DNA of 64,000 nt. Source: Bacteroidota bacterium (GTDB lineage Bacteria > Bacteroidota > Bacteroidia > Chitinophagales > Chitinophagaceae). The notes beneath the pieces were generated by a model. That model ran no database searches, was not told the DNA's origin, and saw only the letters and a program-made list of their open reading frames with translations. Below, one piece after another: positions 54,317 through 62,419 of the stretch (positions are counted from its first letter, which is position 1; the number at the start of each line of letters is the position of its first letter). The DNA lies in NCBI GenBank assembly GCA_018266615.1, contig JAFEAB010000096.1, forward strand, positions 1 to 64,000. The letters are read 5' to 3'. The translations under genes and the position numbers were made by a program.

Positions 54317-55533
54317 ACCTGCTTTTTGCCTGGCGGTATTTTACCGGAAAGAAAAAAGCCAATGCCATTAATATCATTGCCTGGGTAACTACCGGCGTTA
54401 TTGCCTTTGCTACTTGTTGCCAGGTGCTCGTACTTAGTGTGTTTAATGGTTTCGAAGACCTGGTAAAATCGCTTTACGCTTCTTTTTACAGTGATGTTCG
54501 TATTGTACCCACCCAAGGGAAAACATTTGAATTTTCGCCTTCCGATTTCTCGAAACTCCAAAAGGTGCCGGGCATAGCAATGGTATCGGGTATAGCAGAA
54601 GAAAAGGCTTTATTGAAAAATGAAGATGCACAATCGGTGGTGCAAATAAAAGGTGTCGACAGCAATTTTGTGCGTATGAGTGGTGTGCCAGCCGACGTTA
54701 TTCGGGGCGATTTTAATACCGGCAGCCCGGATAACCCTAAAATGGTAATGGGCGCCGGAGTTCAAAATGCAATTGGCGCTTTTATAGATAACCCGCTCTC
54801 TTCTGCAAACCTGACTGTTATCTTACCCAAAAAAACAGAAAACACATCCGATCCCCTGCAATCCCTTAGCGAAGGAAATATTTCCCCCGAAGGGGTTTTC
54901 GCTATCCAGCAGGATTTTGACAATAAGTACATATTCTCCAATATTGGTTTTGTTCAGCAACAAATGGGAATTGGTAATCATGAATTTACTGCGGTTGAAA
55001 TCAAACTTACCAATCCGGGGCTTACCGATAAAGTAATGAATGAATTAACGCAGCTCCTTCCAAAGTCCTTAAAAGTCCAATCGAAATACCAGCAAAACAG
55101 CAACCTGTACAATACCATGCGAATGGAAAAATGGGCCATTTACGCCGTGCTTACCCTCATCCTGGTAATTGCCGCTTTTAATATGATTAGCGCTCTAACC
55201 ATGTTGGTGCTGGAAAAGCAACAGGACATTGCCATTTTGAGATCGATGGGCTCAGACGAATCGAGGATAAGGCGGATTTTTTTAAGTGAAGGGATTCTAT
55301 TGGCAGCAATTGGAGCCGGCATCGGCATATTGGTTGCTACCGTCATTTGTCTCCTGCAGTTAAAATTTAAATTTATTAAACTGCAGGGAGGCTCGTTTGT
55401 TATCGATTATTTTCCGGTTAAACTATTGGCTACAGATTTCCTGATGGTAGCGGGAACCATCCTGTTGATTGCAGTGGCTTCTTCCTGGTCGCCGGCAGCA
55501 AAAGCTGCCCGGCAGACAGTAACATTAAGGTAA
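54313..55533 (+). CDS. lipoprotein-releasing ABC transporter permease (LolC/LolE, FtsX-like)
   Basis: A 406-residue FtsX-domain permease. The N-terminal membrane helix (IIAWVTTGVIAFATCCQVLV) precedes a large periplasmic MacB_PCD domain (about residues 45-250). Three more helices are in the last 150 residues (AIYAVLTLILVIAAFNMISA; LLAAIGAGIGILVATVICLL; FLMVAGTILLIAVASSWSPA). The conserved LRSMGSDESRIRRIFLSEGI helix matches LolC/E. No ATPase (LolD) is adjacent, so it must use one encoded elsewhere. Coupled to rbfA by ATGA overlap. Confidence 0.88.
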   Translation: MNLLFAWRYFTGKKKANAINIIAWVTTGVIAFATCCQVLVLSVFNGFEDLVKSLYASFYSDVRIVPTQGKTFEFSPSDFSKLQKVPGIAMVSGIAEEKALLKNEDAQSVVQIKGVDSNFVRMSGVPADVIRGDFNTGSPDNPKMVMGAGVQNAIGAFIDNPLSSANLTVILPKKTENTSDPLQSLSEGNISPEGVFAIQQDFDNKYIFSNIGFVQQQMGIGNHEFTAVEIKLTNPGLTDKVMNELTQLLPKSLKVQSKYQQNSNLYNTMRMEKWAIYAVLTLILVIAAFNMISALTMLVLEKQQDIAILRSMGSDESRIRRIFLSEGILLAAIGAGIGILVATVICLLQLKFKFIKLQGGSFVIDYFPVKLLATDFLMVAGTILLIAVASSWSPAAKAARQTVTLR

Positions 55534-55550
55534 TCCGGAAATGTTAGAAA

Positions 55551-56384
55551 TTAATAATCGCCCAGGGTTTCGGGAAGTTGGGCAAGCGCACTTCTCAATT
55601 GTTCATCATTGGGCGCAATCCCATGCCATTCGTGTTTCCCTTCCATAAAATCAACCCCTTTACCCATCACTGTTTTCATCATGATGGCAATGGGTTTGCC
55701 CTTTCCGGTTTCTTTGCGGGCTTTCTCCATGCTGGCAATGATGGAATCCATGTCGTTTCCATCCATTTCCATTACATGCCAGCCAAAGGCTCTGAATTTG
55801 TCGCCGAGATTGCCAAGAGGCATTACATGGTCGGTAGTTCCATCAATCTGCTGCCCGTTATGGTCAACCGTAGAAATCAGGTTATCAATCCCTTTTGATC
55901 CGGCAAACATGATTCCCTCCCAGTTTTGGCCTTCATCCAGCTCTCCATCGCCATGGAGGGAATAAACAATACTTTTATCGTTGTTCAGCTTTTTTGCTAT
56001 AGCAGCACCGATGGCTACACTCATGCCCTGTCCCAGGGATCCACTTGCCACCCGTACCCCGGGCAGGTCTTCATGGGTTGTTGGATGGCCCTGGAGCCTA
56101 CTGTTAATCATTCGGAAAGTAGACAATTCTTTGGTTGGGAAATACCCGCTGCGTGCCAGCACACTGTAAAAAAGAGGGGAAATATGCCCATTACTTAGAA
56201 AAAAAACATCTTCCCCAATTCCATCCATCTTAAAATTGGGATCATGTTTCATTAATTTAAAATATAATGCGGTCAAAAAATCCGCACAACCCAGCGATCC
56301 TCCCGGGTGGCCGCTTTGTGCCCCATGAACCATCCTTACTATATCCCTTCTTACCTGTGTTGCAATATCTTTTAGTTCTGCCAT
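55551..56384 (-). CDS. transketolase, N-terminal (thiamine diphosphate-binding) subunit
   Basis: A 277-residue protein covering only the ThDP-binding half of transketolase. It has SGHPGGSLGCADFLTALYF near the N-terminus, the diphosphate-binding GDGELDEGQNWEGIMFAGSK, and DHNGQQIDGTTDHV. Split transketolases keep the second half (PP/pyrimidine and C-terminal domains) as a separate gene, usually next door. Here the gene on its 3' side runs convergently, and nothing upstream on this strand matches, so the C-terminal subunit is not adjacent. It functions in the pentose phosphate pathway, together with that missing partner. Confidence 0.93.
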   Translation of the reverse strand: MAELKDIATQVRRDIVRMVHGAQSGHPGGSLGCADFLTALYFKLMKHDPNFKMDGIGEDVFFLSNGHISPLFYSVLARSGYFPTKELSTFRMINSRLQGHPTTHEDLPGVRVASGSLGQGMSVAIGAAIAKKLNNDKSIVYSLHGDGELDEGQNWEGIMFAGSKGIDNLISTVDHNGQQIDGTTDHVMPLGNLGDKFRAFGWHVMEMDGNDMDSIIASMEKARKETGKGKPIAIMMKTVMGKGVDFMEGKHEWHGIAPNDEQLRSALAQLPETLGDY

Positions 56385-56603
56385 TATGGGAAAATTGAAA
56401 ATTTAATTTAATTTGACGGCTGCAAACCTACTTTAATTAACCCAGCAACCTGGAAAAAGTTTAGGTAGATTTACAATAATAAAGGATGCGGCAAAGCCGT
56501 TACCTATTTTTATACTATTTTTCCAAATAAAGGAAAAAATACCCTTTAGAGAGTACTTTTTTTGAATTATGCAGACAAATATAAATCTGCATCGTTAATT
56601 TGA

Positions 56604-56611
56604 TACTTTTG
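56604..56611 (+). promoter_or_regulatory. -7 promoter element TACTTTTG of the WecA/MraY-type gene
   Basis: TACTTTTG matches TAnnTTTG, 26 bp before the ATG at 56637. The upstream 230 bp are AT-rich and hold no other feature. A -33 TTG at a suitable distance was not found. Confidence 0.4.
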
Positions 56612-56636
56612 TGGGGATTAGTTTTAAATAACCTGC

Positions 56637-57761
56637 ATGGATAACATACTTCTAAGTGCGGCCCTGGCTTTTATAATTACCTATTTCTCCATCCCGGTAA
56701 TTATCCAGGTTGCAAAAGATAAGAAGTTGTTTGATGAACCAGATGAGCGCAAAGTTCATAAAACAGTAATTCCCACCCTGGGTGGGCTGGGCATCTTTGC
56801 AGGATTTATTATTGCCACCTTAATGGGAGTTCCGCCGGTGGTTTCCACTCAATTGCAATTTGTAGCCGCAGCGGCCATCGTAATTTTCTTTTTGGGGATC
56901 AAGGATGATATTCTGATTATATCGCCTAGCAAAAAATTTATTGGTCAGGTAATCGCCGCCGCCATCCTGTTCAAATTTGCCAATGTCCAGATCAGCAATA
57001 TGCACGGGCTTTTCGGTATTTATAATATCCCTCATATTGCGAGTTTTTCTTTGACCCTTTTTACCATTATTGTAATTACCAATTCCTTTAATTTAATTGA
57101 TGGGGTGGATGGGTTAGCGGGAAGCCTGGGCACCCTTACTTCGCTCGTATTTGGAATTTATTTTTACTCCATCGGACATATTGAATATGCCGTGATGGCT
57201 TTCGCCCTGGCCGGCAGCTTAATCAGTTTCCTGATATACAATTTTTCTCCTGCAAAAATTTTTATGGGCGATACCGGCTCTTTATTGGTGGGCCTTATTA
57301 ATTCGGTGCTGGTAATAAAATTCATTAACCTGGCCGGGGCTCCGGATGTAAATTTTCCCATCGAAGCCAGCCCGGCAATAGGGTTCGCCATCCTGATGAT
57401 ACCCCTGTTTGATACCCTTCGGGTTTTTGGACACCGGATTCTGGACAGGCGGTCTCCTTTCAGCCCAGACAGGACCCATATTCATCATTTCCTCCTCGAC
57501 CTGGGTTTCTCTCACCGAAAAATTACACTTACCTGTGTAGCAGCTAATATCCTTTTCATCATCATGGCTTACAGCCTCCGCAGCCTTGGCACTTCCATTG
57601 TAAGCGCTATCCTGTTGGCTACAGGGTTTTTGTTTATTGGTATCATTTACTATCTCCGCCAAAAGAACAGGAGGGTTTCGGTGAATGAAATAGTGGAAAA
57701 TGAAGTCCGCCAGTCTCATAAAATCATCTCCCTTTCTCCCGAACGTGTTGAGGTTGAGTAA
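56637..57761 (+). CDS. polyprenyl-phosphate N-acetylhexosamine-1-phosphate transferase (WecA/TagO-like, MraY superfamily)
   Basis: A 374-residue integral membrane enzyme with about ten helices. It transfers a UDP-sugar-1-phosphate onto undecaprenyl phosphate, starting surface polysaccharide assembly. Family motifs: DEPDERKVHKTVIPTLGGLG (about residues 36-55), FLGIKDDILIISPSKKFIGQ with the DD pair, NSFNLIDGVDGLAGSLGTLT, FMGDTGSLLVG, and the HIHHFLLDLGFSHRK cytosolic loop whose HxHH pattern separates WecA/TagO types from MraY. Not in a sugar-transferase cluster here; its neighbours are transketolase and frr. Confidence 0.92.
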   Translation: MDNILLSAALAFIITYFSIPVIIQVAKDKKLFDEPDERKVHKTVIPTLGGLGIFAGFIIATLMGVPPVVSTQLQFVAAAAIVIFFLGIKDDILIISPSKKFIGQVIAAAILFKFANVQISNMHGLFGIYNIPHIASFSLTLFTIIVITNSFNLIDGVDGLAGSLGTLTSLVFGIYFYSIGHIEYAVMAFALAGSLISFLIYNFSPAKIFMGDTGSLLVGLINSVLVIKFINLAGAPDVNFPIEASPAIGFAILMIPLFDTLRVFGHRILDRRSPFSPDRTHIHHFLLDLGFSHRKITLTCVAANILFIIMAYSLRSLGTSIVSAILLATGFLFIGIIYYLRQKNRRVSVNEIVENEVRQSHKIISLSPERVEVE

Positions 57762-57824
57762 GTTCAGCTAATTTTCATTAATTTTTTACGGATTTAGCCC
57801 TAACCCGGCTAAACCAGTTTTCAT

Positions 57825-57832
57825 TAGCTTTG
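57825..57832 (+). promoter_or_regulatory. -7 promoter element TAGCTTTG of frr
   Basis: TAGCTTTG matches TAnnTTTG, 18 bases before the frr ATG at 57851. No TTG at the usual -33 distance. Confidence 0.4.
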
Positions 57833-57850
57833 CAGCCAATAAAAAAAACT

Positions 57851-58414
57851 ATGTCTGAAGAATTAACCCTCGTAATGAAGGATGCTGAAGATTCTATGTT
57901 AAAAACCATCAGCCACCTCGAAGTTGAATTGGTTAAAATTCGAGCCGGCAAAGCTAACCCCGGAATGCTGGAAGGAATCATGGTAGAATATTATGGAAAT
58001 CCAACTCCCATCAACCAGGTCGCTAACATTTCGGCTTTGGATGCGCGTACCCTTTCGGTGCAACCCTGGGAAAAAAATATGTTACAACAGGTAGAGCGGG
58101 CCATCATTGCGGCTAATATTGGTATCAATCCGCAAAACGACGGGAATATCATCCGCCTTTTTCTCCCGCCATTAACCGAAGAGAGAAGAAAAGAATTGGT
58201 AAAACGGTGTAATGGTGAAGGAGAAAATACAAAAGTTTCGGTAAGGAATATACGCAGAGACTTAATTGAACAAATAAAAAAATTACAGAAAGACGGGCTC
58301 AGCGAAGACGCTTCAAAAGATGCTGAAACCGCAGCCCAACAATTAACCGACCGGTTTATTTCTCTGGTTGATAAACACCTGCAGGCTAAAGAAAAGGAAA
58401 TAATGGCTGTGTAA
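57851..58414 (+). CDS. frr: ribosome recycling factor
   Basis: A 187-residue factor that splits post-termination ribosomes with EF-G. I start at the ATG at 57851 (MSEELTLVMKDAEDSM), not 57830, since this matches the normal N-terminus and length. Conserved segments are LVKIRAGKANPGMLEGIMVE, VQPWEKNMLQQVERAIIAAN, GINPQNDGNIIRLFLPPLTE and VRNIRRDLIEQIKKLQ. The long three-helix bundle at both ends is complete. The usual partner pyrH is not adjacent here. Confidence 0.96.
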   Translation: MSEELTLVMKDAEDSMLKTISHLEVELVKIRAGKANPGMLEGIMVEYYGNPTPINQVANISALDARTLSVQPWEKNMLQQVERAIIAANIGINPQNDGNIIRLFLPPLTEERRKELVKRCNGEGENTKVSVRNIRRDLIEQIKKLQKDGLSEDASKDAETAAQQLTDRFISLVDKHLQAKEKEIMAV

Positions 58415-58431
58415 TTTCTAAATTTTCTATT

Positions 58432-59334
58432 ATGCATTCTGCAAGAGAAAGTTGGTTCTTATTACTCTCCATTCCCTTTTACAGTATTTTAATTGGGATG
58501 GAAATTTTTTTGAGCAACTGGACCGGAAAGCGGTTTTACTCGGTAAAGGAAACCCTGCAAAATGTATATTTATCGCTGCTGAATGCCGGCCTCGACCTGT
58601 TTCTCCGGGGTCTTTTCTACATCAGTATCCTACTTTGGTTTTACAATCATTCCCTGTTTACCATCGATAATGTGTACCTGTACTGGTTCCTGTTGTTTAT
58701 ATTTGAAGACCTCGCTTTTTATATCGAACATCGGGTGGAGCACTTTAGCCGGTTCTTCTGGGCTGTTCATGTAACCCATCATTCTTCCGAAGAATTTAAT
58801 TTGTCTACCGGTTTCAGGTCTTCCGTATTTCAACCGGTATACCGTTTCATATTTCTATCTCCCCTTGCCTGGATGGGATTTCACCCGTTGGATATTGTGT
58901 TCATGTATTCCCTAACCCAAACCTATGGAATCCTAGTACATACCCAGTTCATTCATAAAATGCCAGCCTGGTTCGAATCGGTATTTGTAAGCCCTTCGCA
59001 CCACCGGGTACACCATGCCAGCAATATTCCCTACCTCGATAAAAATATGGGAATGTGCCTCATTATTTGGGATAAAATGTTTGGAACCTTCCAAAAAGAA
59101 TTGCCCCGGGAACCGGTGCGTTATGGGTTAACCTCCCCCATTGAAAACAGACTGAATCCAATCCAGATCATTTTTCACGAATGGAAATCCATCCTGGCCG
59201 ATCTTAAACGGCCGCTGCCTTTAATAACTAAAATAAAATATGTATTTAGGGCTCCGGGATGGAGCCACGATGGAAGCCGTAAAACTTCCGGAGAACTGCA
59301 AAAAGAATTCCGTAAATCCCATAACCCAACTTAA
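58432..59334 (+). CDS. sterol desaturase / fatty-acid hydroxylase family protein
   Basis: A 300-residue membrane di-iron enzyme. The histidine boxes are HRVEH (100-104), HVTHHSSEEFN (from 113) and HHRVHHASN (190-198), the pattern of the fatty-acid hydroxylase superfamily. Four or so helices frame them. In bacteria these enzymes hydroxylate or desaturate lipids or carotenoids; which one cannot be told. It follows frr by 17 bp and precedes a GNAT-like gene by 13 bp, so the three may share a transcript. Confidence 0.92.
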   Translation: MHSARESWFLLLSIPFYSILIGMEIFLSNWTGKRFYSVKETLQNVYLSLLNAGLDLFLRGLFYISILLWFYNHSLFTIDNVYLYWFLLFIFEDLAFYIEHRVEHFSRFFWAVHVTHHSSEEFNLSTGFRSSVFQPVYRFIFLSPLAWMGFHPLDIVFMYSLTQTYGILVHTQFIHKMPAWFESVFVSPSHHRVHHASNIPYLDKNMGMCLIIWDKMFGTFQKELPREPVRYGLTSPIENRLNPIQIIFHEWKSILADLKRPLPLITKIKYVFRAPGWSHDGSRKTSGELQKEFRKSHNPT

Positions 59335-59347
59335 ATAAAGCCAAGCC

Positions 59348-60508
59348 TTGAACATTTACCCGGTTGAATCCCAAAATGATAAAAAGGATTTCCTTTTGGT
59401 TCCGGTTTCTCTATATAAAAACGATCCCAACTGGATCCGTCCATTGAACAAGGATATGGAGGACGTTTTCAATCCCCAAAAAAATAAAACCTTCCGGTTT
59501 GGTGAAATAATTCGATGGGTATTGAAAGATGAAGATGGCAACCTGATTGGCCGGATTGCCGCTTTCACCAATAAAAAATATAAGAATAAAGGAGATGATA
59601 TCCCGGTAGGAGGAATGGGCTTCTTTGAATGTATTCATAATCAACAGGCCGCCGACCTTCTCCTGGATAATGCGAAGCACTGGCTCCTTGGCAAGGGGAT
59701 GGAAGCCATGGACGGCCCCATAAATTTTGGGGAACGGGATCGCTGGTGGGGTTTAATTACTCAAGGGTACCTTCCCCCTTTATATTGCATGAACTATAAC
59801 CCTCCCTATTACCAAGAACTTTTAGAAAATTATGGATTCAAACCCTTCTATAATCAGTTGTGCTTTGGGATGGATCCCCGCAGGCCCCTCGCCGAAAAAG
59901 TGATGGAAAGAAGCCGCCAGTTATCCAATACGCCAGGCATCCGTTGGGAAACTATCAATAAAAACAATCTTAAAAAATATGCTTCCGATTTTGCCGAAGT
60001 TTATAATAAAGCCTGGGCCGGGCATGGAGGAATGAAACAATTGGCCGAAGAGCAGGTTCTACTTATGTTTAAAAAAATGAAACCGGTGATGGATGAACAT
60101 ATTATCTTGTTTGCCTATTACCAAAACAATGCCATTGGTATGTTTATTAACATTCCCCACATCAACGACTACTTTAAAGTTTTCAATGGCAAATTCGGTC
60201 TGGTTCAAAAACTTCAATTTTTATGGCTTCAACATTTTAGGAAAACAAAAAAAATAGTGGGGATGGTATTTGGTGTCGTACCCGAATGGCAGGGAAAAGG
60301 AATAGATGGGTACCTGATTGGCACGATGAAGCATATTTTGGATCGCCTTGAATATACCAGTTACGAAATGCAATGGATTGGAGATTTTAATCAGAAAATG
60401 GTTAATGTAGCCAAAACCCTTGGCGAATCGAGCTTAAGCAGGCAACTAACCACATACCGCTACCTTTTTGACCGAACAAAGCCCTTTGTTCCGCACCCGC
60501 AGATATAA
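59348..60508 (+). CDS. GNAT-like acyltransferase superfamily protein
   Basis: A 386-residue protein with TTG as the start. No in-frame ATG fits, and the first conserved words follow at once (NIYPVESQNDKKDFLLVPVS). It has two lobes. The C-terminal lobe shows a GNAT-type acetyl-CoA site (GVVPEWQGKGIDGYLIGTMK), with the GKG turn in place of Q/RxxGxG/A. The N-terminal lobe contains GPINFGERDRWWGLITQGY. Such proteins are frequent in Bacteroidota and are often labelled hypothetical or GTP-cyclohydrolase-like; the substrate is unknown. It lies 13 bp after the desaturase-family gene and 50 bp before dnaX. Confidence 0.78.
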   Translation: MNIYPVESQNDKKDFLLVPVSLYKNDPNWIRPLNKDMEDVFNPQKNKTFRFGEIIRWVLKDEDGNLIGRIAAFTNKKYKNKGDDIPVGGMGFFECIHNQQAADLLLDNAKHWLLGKGMEAMDGPINFGERDRWWGLITQGYLPPLYCMNYNPPYYQELLENYGFKPFYNQLCFGMDPRRPLAEKVMERSRQLSNTPGIRWETINKNNLKKYASDFAEVYNKAWAGHGGMKQLAEEQVLLMFKKMKPVMDEHIILFAYYQNNAIGMFINIPHINDYFKVFNGKFGLVQKLQFLWLQHFRKTKKIVGMVFGVVPEWQGKGIDGYLIGTMKHILDRLEYTSYEMQWIGDFNQKMVNVAKTLGESSLSRQLTTYRYLFDRTKPFVPHPQI

Positions 60509-60558
60509 TAAAAATTTCCATTTCGCCTGCCCAAAGGAAATTCCGAAATTGCAGGGAT

Positions 60559-62343
60559 ATGGAGAATTTTGTAGTTTCTGCCCGTAAATACCGCCCTCAG
60601 AATTTTAATACCGTTATCGGACAAGCGCATATTACCACCACTTTAAAAAATGCGATTCGCAACAACCAGCTTGCTCACGCCTTTTTATTCTGTGGGCCTA
60701 GAGGCGTTGGAAAAACAACCTGTGCCCGTATCCTCGCCAAAACCATCAATTGTGAAAATATTACCGCCGATGGTGAGGCTTGCAACACCTGCCCCAGTTG
60801 TATATCATTCGATAGCGGCGCTTCATTTAATGTTCACGAACTGGATGCTGCCAGTAATAACTCGGTGGATGACATCCGAAACCTGGTAGATCAGGTAAGG
60901 TTTGCTCCACAAGCCGGCAAATACAAGGTTTATATCGTGGATGAAGTCCACATGCTCAGCGCTTCGGCTTTTAATGCCTTCTTAAAGACCCTGGAAGAAC
61001 CCCCACCCTATGCCATCTTTATCCTGGCCACTACGGAAAAACATAAAATACTGCCTACCATCCTGAGCCGGTGCCAGATTTTCGATTTTAAACGCATCAC
61101 AACAAAGGATACGGTAGCCCATCTTCAGGAAATCTGTGACAAAGAAAAAATTGATGCGGAAAAAGCAGCCCTGCATGTAATTGCTGTAAAAAGTGAAGGA
61201 TGTATGCGGGATGCACTTAGCATTCTTGATAAAATTGTAAGTTTTTCAGGTGGACGAATATCCTATGCCAATACGCTCGAACACCTGAATATCCTGGATG
61301 AAGATTATTATTTCCGGTTGCTGGAATTGTTGCAAAAAGAATCCTTGCCCGATGTGCTTTTGCTTTATGATGAAATAAACCAGAAAGGATTTGAACCGGA
61401 AATTGTACTCGAAGGCTTTACTGAGTTCATCCGTAACCTGTTTATCAGCAAGGATGCGAAAGCGGCTGCCTTACTGGATGTGGCAGAAGATTTTAAAAGT
61501 AAATACCAGCAATTGGCCAGGATACTGTCCACCGGATGGCTGATAGCAGCGTTAAACCTGTTAACGGAGGGGATTGGCCAAATCAGGCAAAGCCGAAATA
61601 AACGGCTCCATGTTGAAATGCTATTGATAAAACTCAATTACCTGAACCAGGCTGTGGTTATATCGGGGGCCGAAAAAAAAAAGCTGACTGAACGAAACGG
61701 CGCCTTACAATTTCGCGCCTTAACGATATTATCTGCACCCCGATCTACAAATCCTACTACTCCGGCAAAACAGAAACCGGAATTAATAGAGAATACCCGA
61801 TTGATAATTGATGAATCCGTTAATACTACACCAGAAGAAAAACAGGTACAAAAGACCCGCCCTGCTGCAGCATCTGCTACTTCAGGTAACAAGGTTTCAT
61901 TGGGGTCACTGAAAACCCTGCGAACCAATGTGGAGCAGAACCGGATGGAAAGCATGCCACCCCAGGGCCTTTCGGCAGACCAACTGGAAAAAGCCTGGGA
62001 AGCCTTTGTAGATAAACTGAAAAAACAAAAGAAACACTCCGCAGTAACCGTTTTCGGAGATGTAACCCTGAAGGTAATAAATGAAAACCTCTTCGAAATT
62101 ATCTGTAAAGGAAACTTTGCTACCCGTTTTATTGAATTAGAAAGAGCGGCATTAATTGAACATTTCCAGCACCGGTTTAATAACAGGGCATTAAGTTTTC
62201 AGGTTTCGGCTACGGAGGAGAATGACGCACGGGATCCAAAGGAGGAAGTACTTAGTATTAAGCAACAATATCAACTCCTTTCCGAGCAATACCCGCAAAT
62301 AAAGGAATTAAAGGACAGGTTAAAGCTCGACCTTCGATTATAA
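60559..62343 (+). CDS. dnaX: DNA polymerase III subunit gamma/tau
   Basis: A 594-residue clamp-loader ATPase. Walker A is CGPRGVGKTTCARILAKTIN (GPRGVGKT at residues 46-53). The zinc site cysteines are C65, C75, C78 and C81 (NCENITADGEACNTCPSC). Walker B is VYIVDEVHMLSASAFNAFLK, the arginine finger motif SRCQIFDFK. A tau-like C-terminal domain follows a Thr/Pro/Lys linker (about 390-460). I looked for a slippery A_AAA_AAG-type programmed-frameshift signal for gamma production; the A run at 61672-61681 (nine A in AAAAAAAAA) falls after residue 370, in the right region, so shorter gamma by slippage is conceivable but unproven. Confidence 0.95.
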   Translation: MENFVVSARKYRPQNFNTVIGQAHITTTLKNAIRNNQLAHAFLFCGPRGVGKTTCARILAKTINCENITADGEACNTCPSCISFDSGASFNVHELDAASNNSVDDIRNLVDQVRFAPQAGKYKVYIVDEVHMLSASAFNAFLKTLEEPPPYAIFILATTEKHKILPTILSRCQIFDFKRITTKDTVAHLQEICDKEKIDAEKAALHVIAVKSEGCMRDALSILDKIVSFSGGRISYANTLEHLNILDEDYYFRLLELLQKESLPDVLLLYDEINQKGFEPEIVLEGFTEFIRNLFISKDAKAAALLDVAEDFKSKYQQLARILSTGWLIAALNLLTEGIGQIRQSRNKRLHVEMLLIKLNYLNQAVVISGAEKKKLTERNGALQFRALTILSAPRSTNPTTPAKQKPELIENTRLIIDESVNTTPEEKQVQKTRPAAASATSGNKVSLGSLKTLRTNVEQNRMESMPPQGLSADQLEKAWEAFVDKLKKQKKHSAVTVFGDVTLKVINENLFEIICKGNFATRFIELERAALIEHFQHRFNNRALSFQVSATEENDARDPKEEVLSIKQQYQLLSEQYPQIKELKDRLKLDLRL

Positions 62344-62419
62344 CCCGGCTACAAACCTGAAATTTGTCAATTTGCCTTAATTTCGGGCTCTTAATTTAAC
62401 GTAAAAAGTATTTTTTAAT

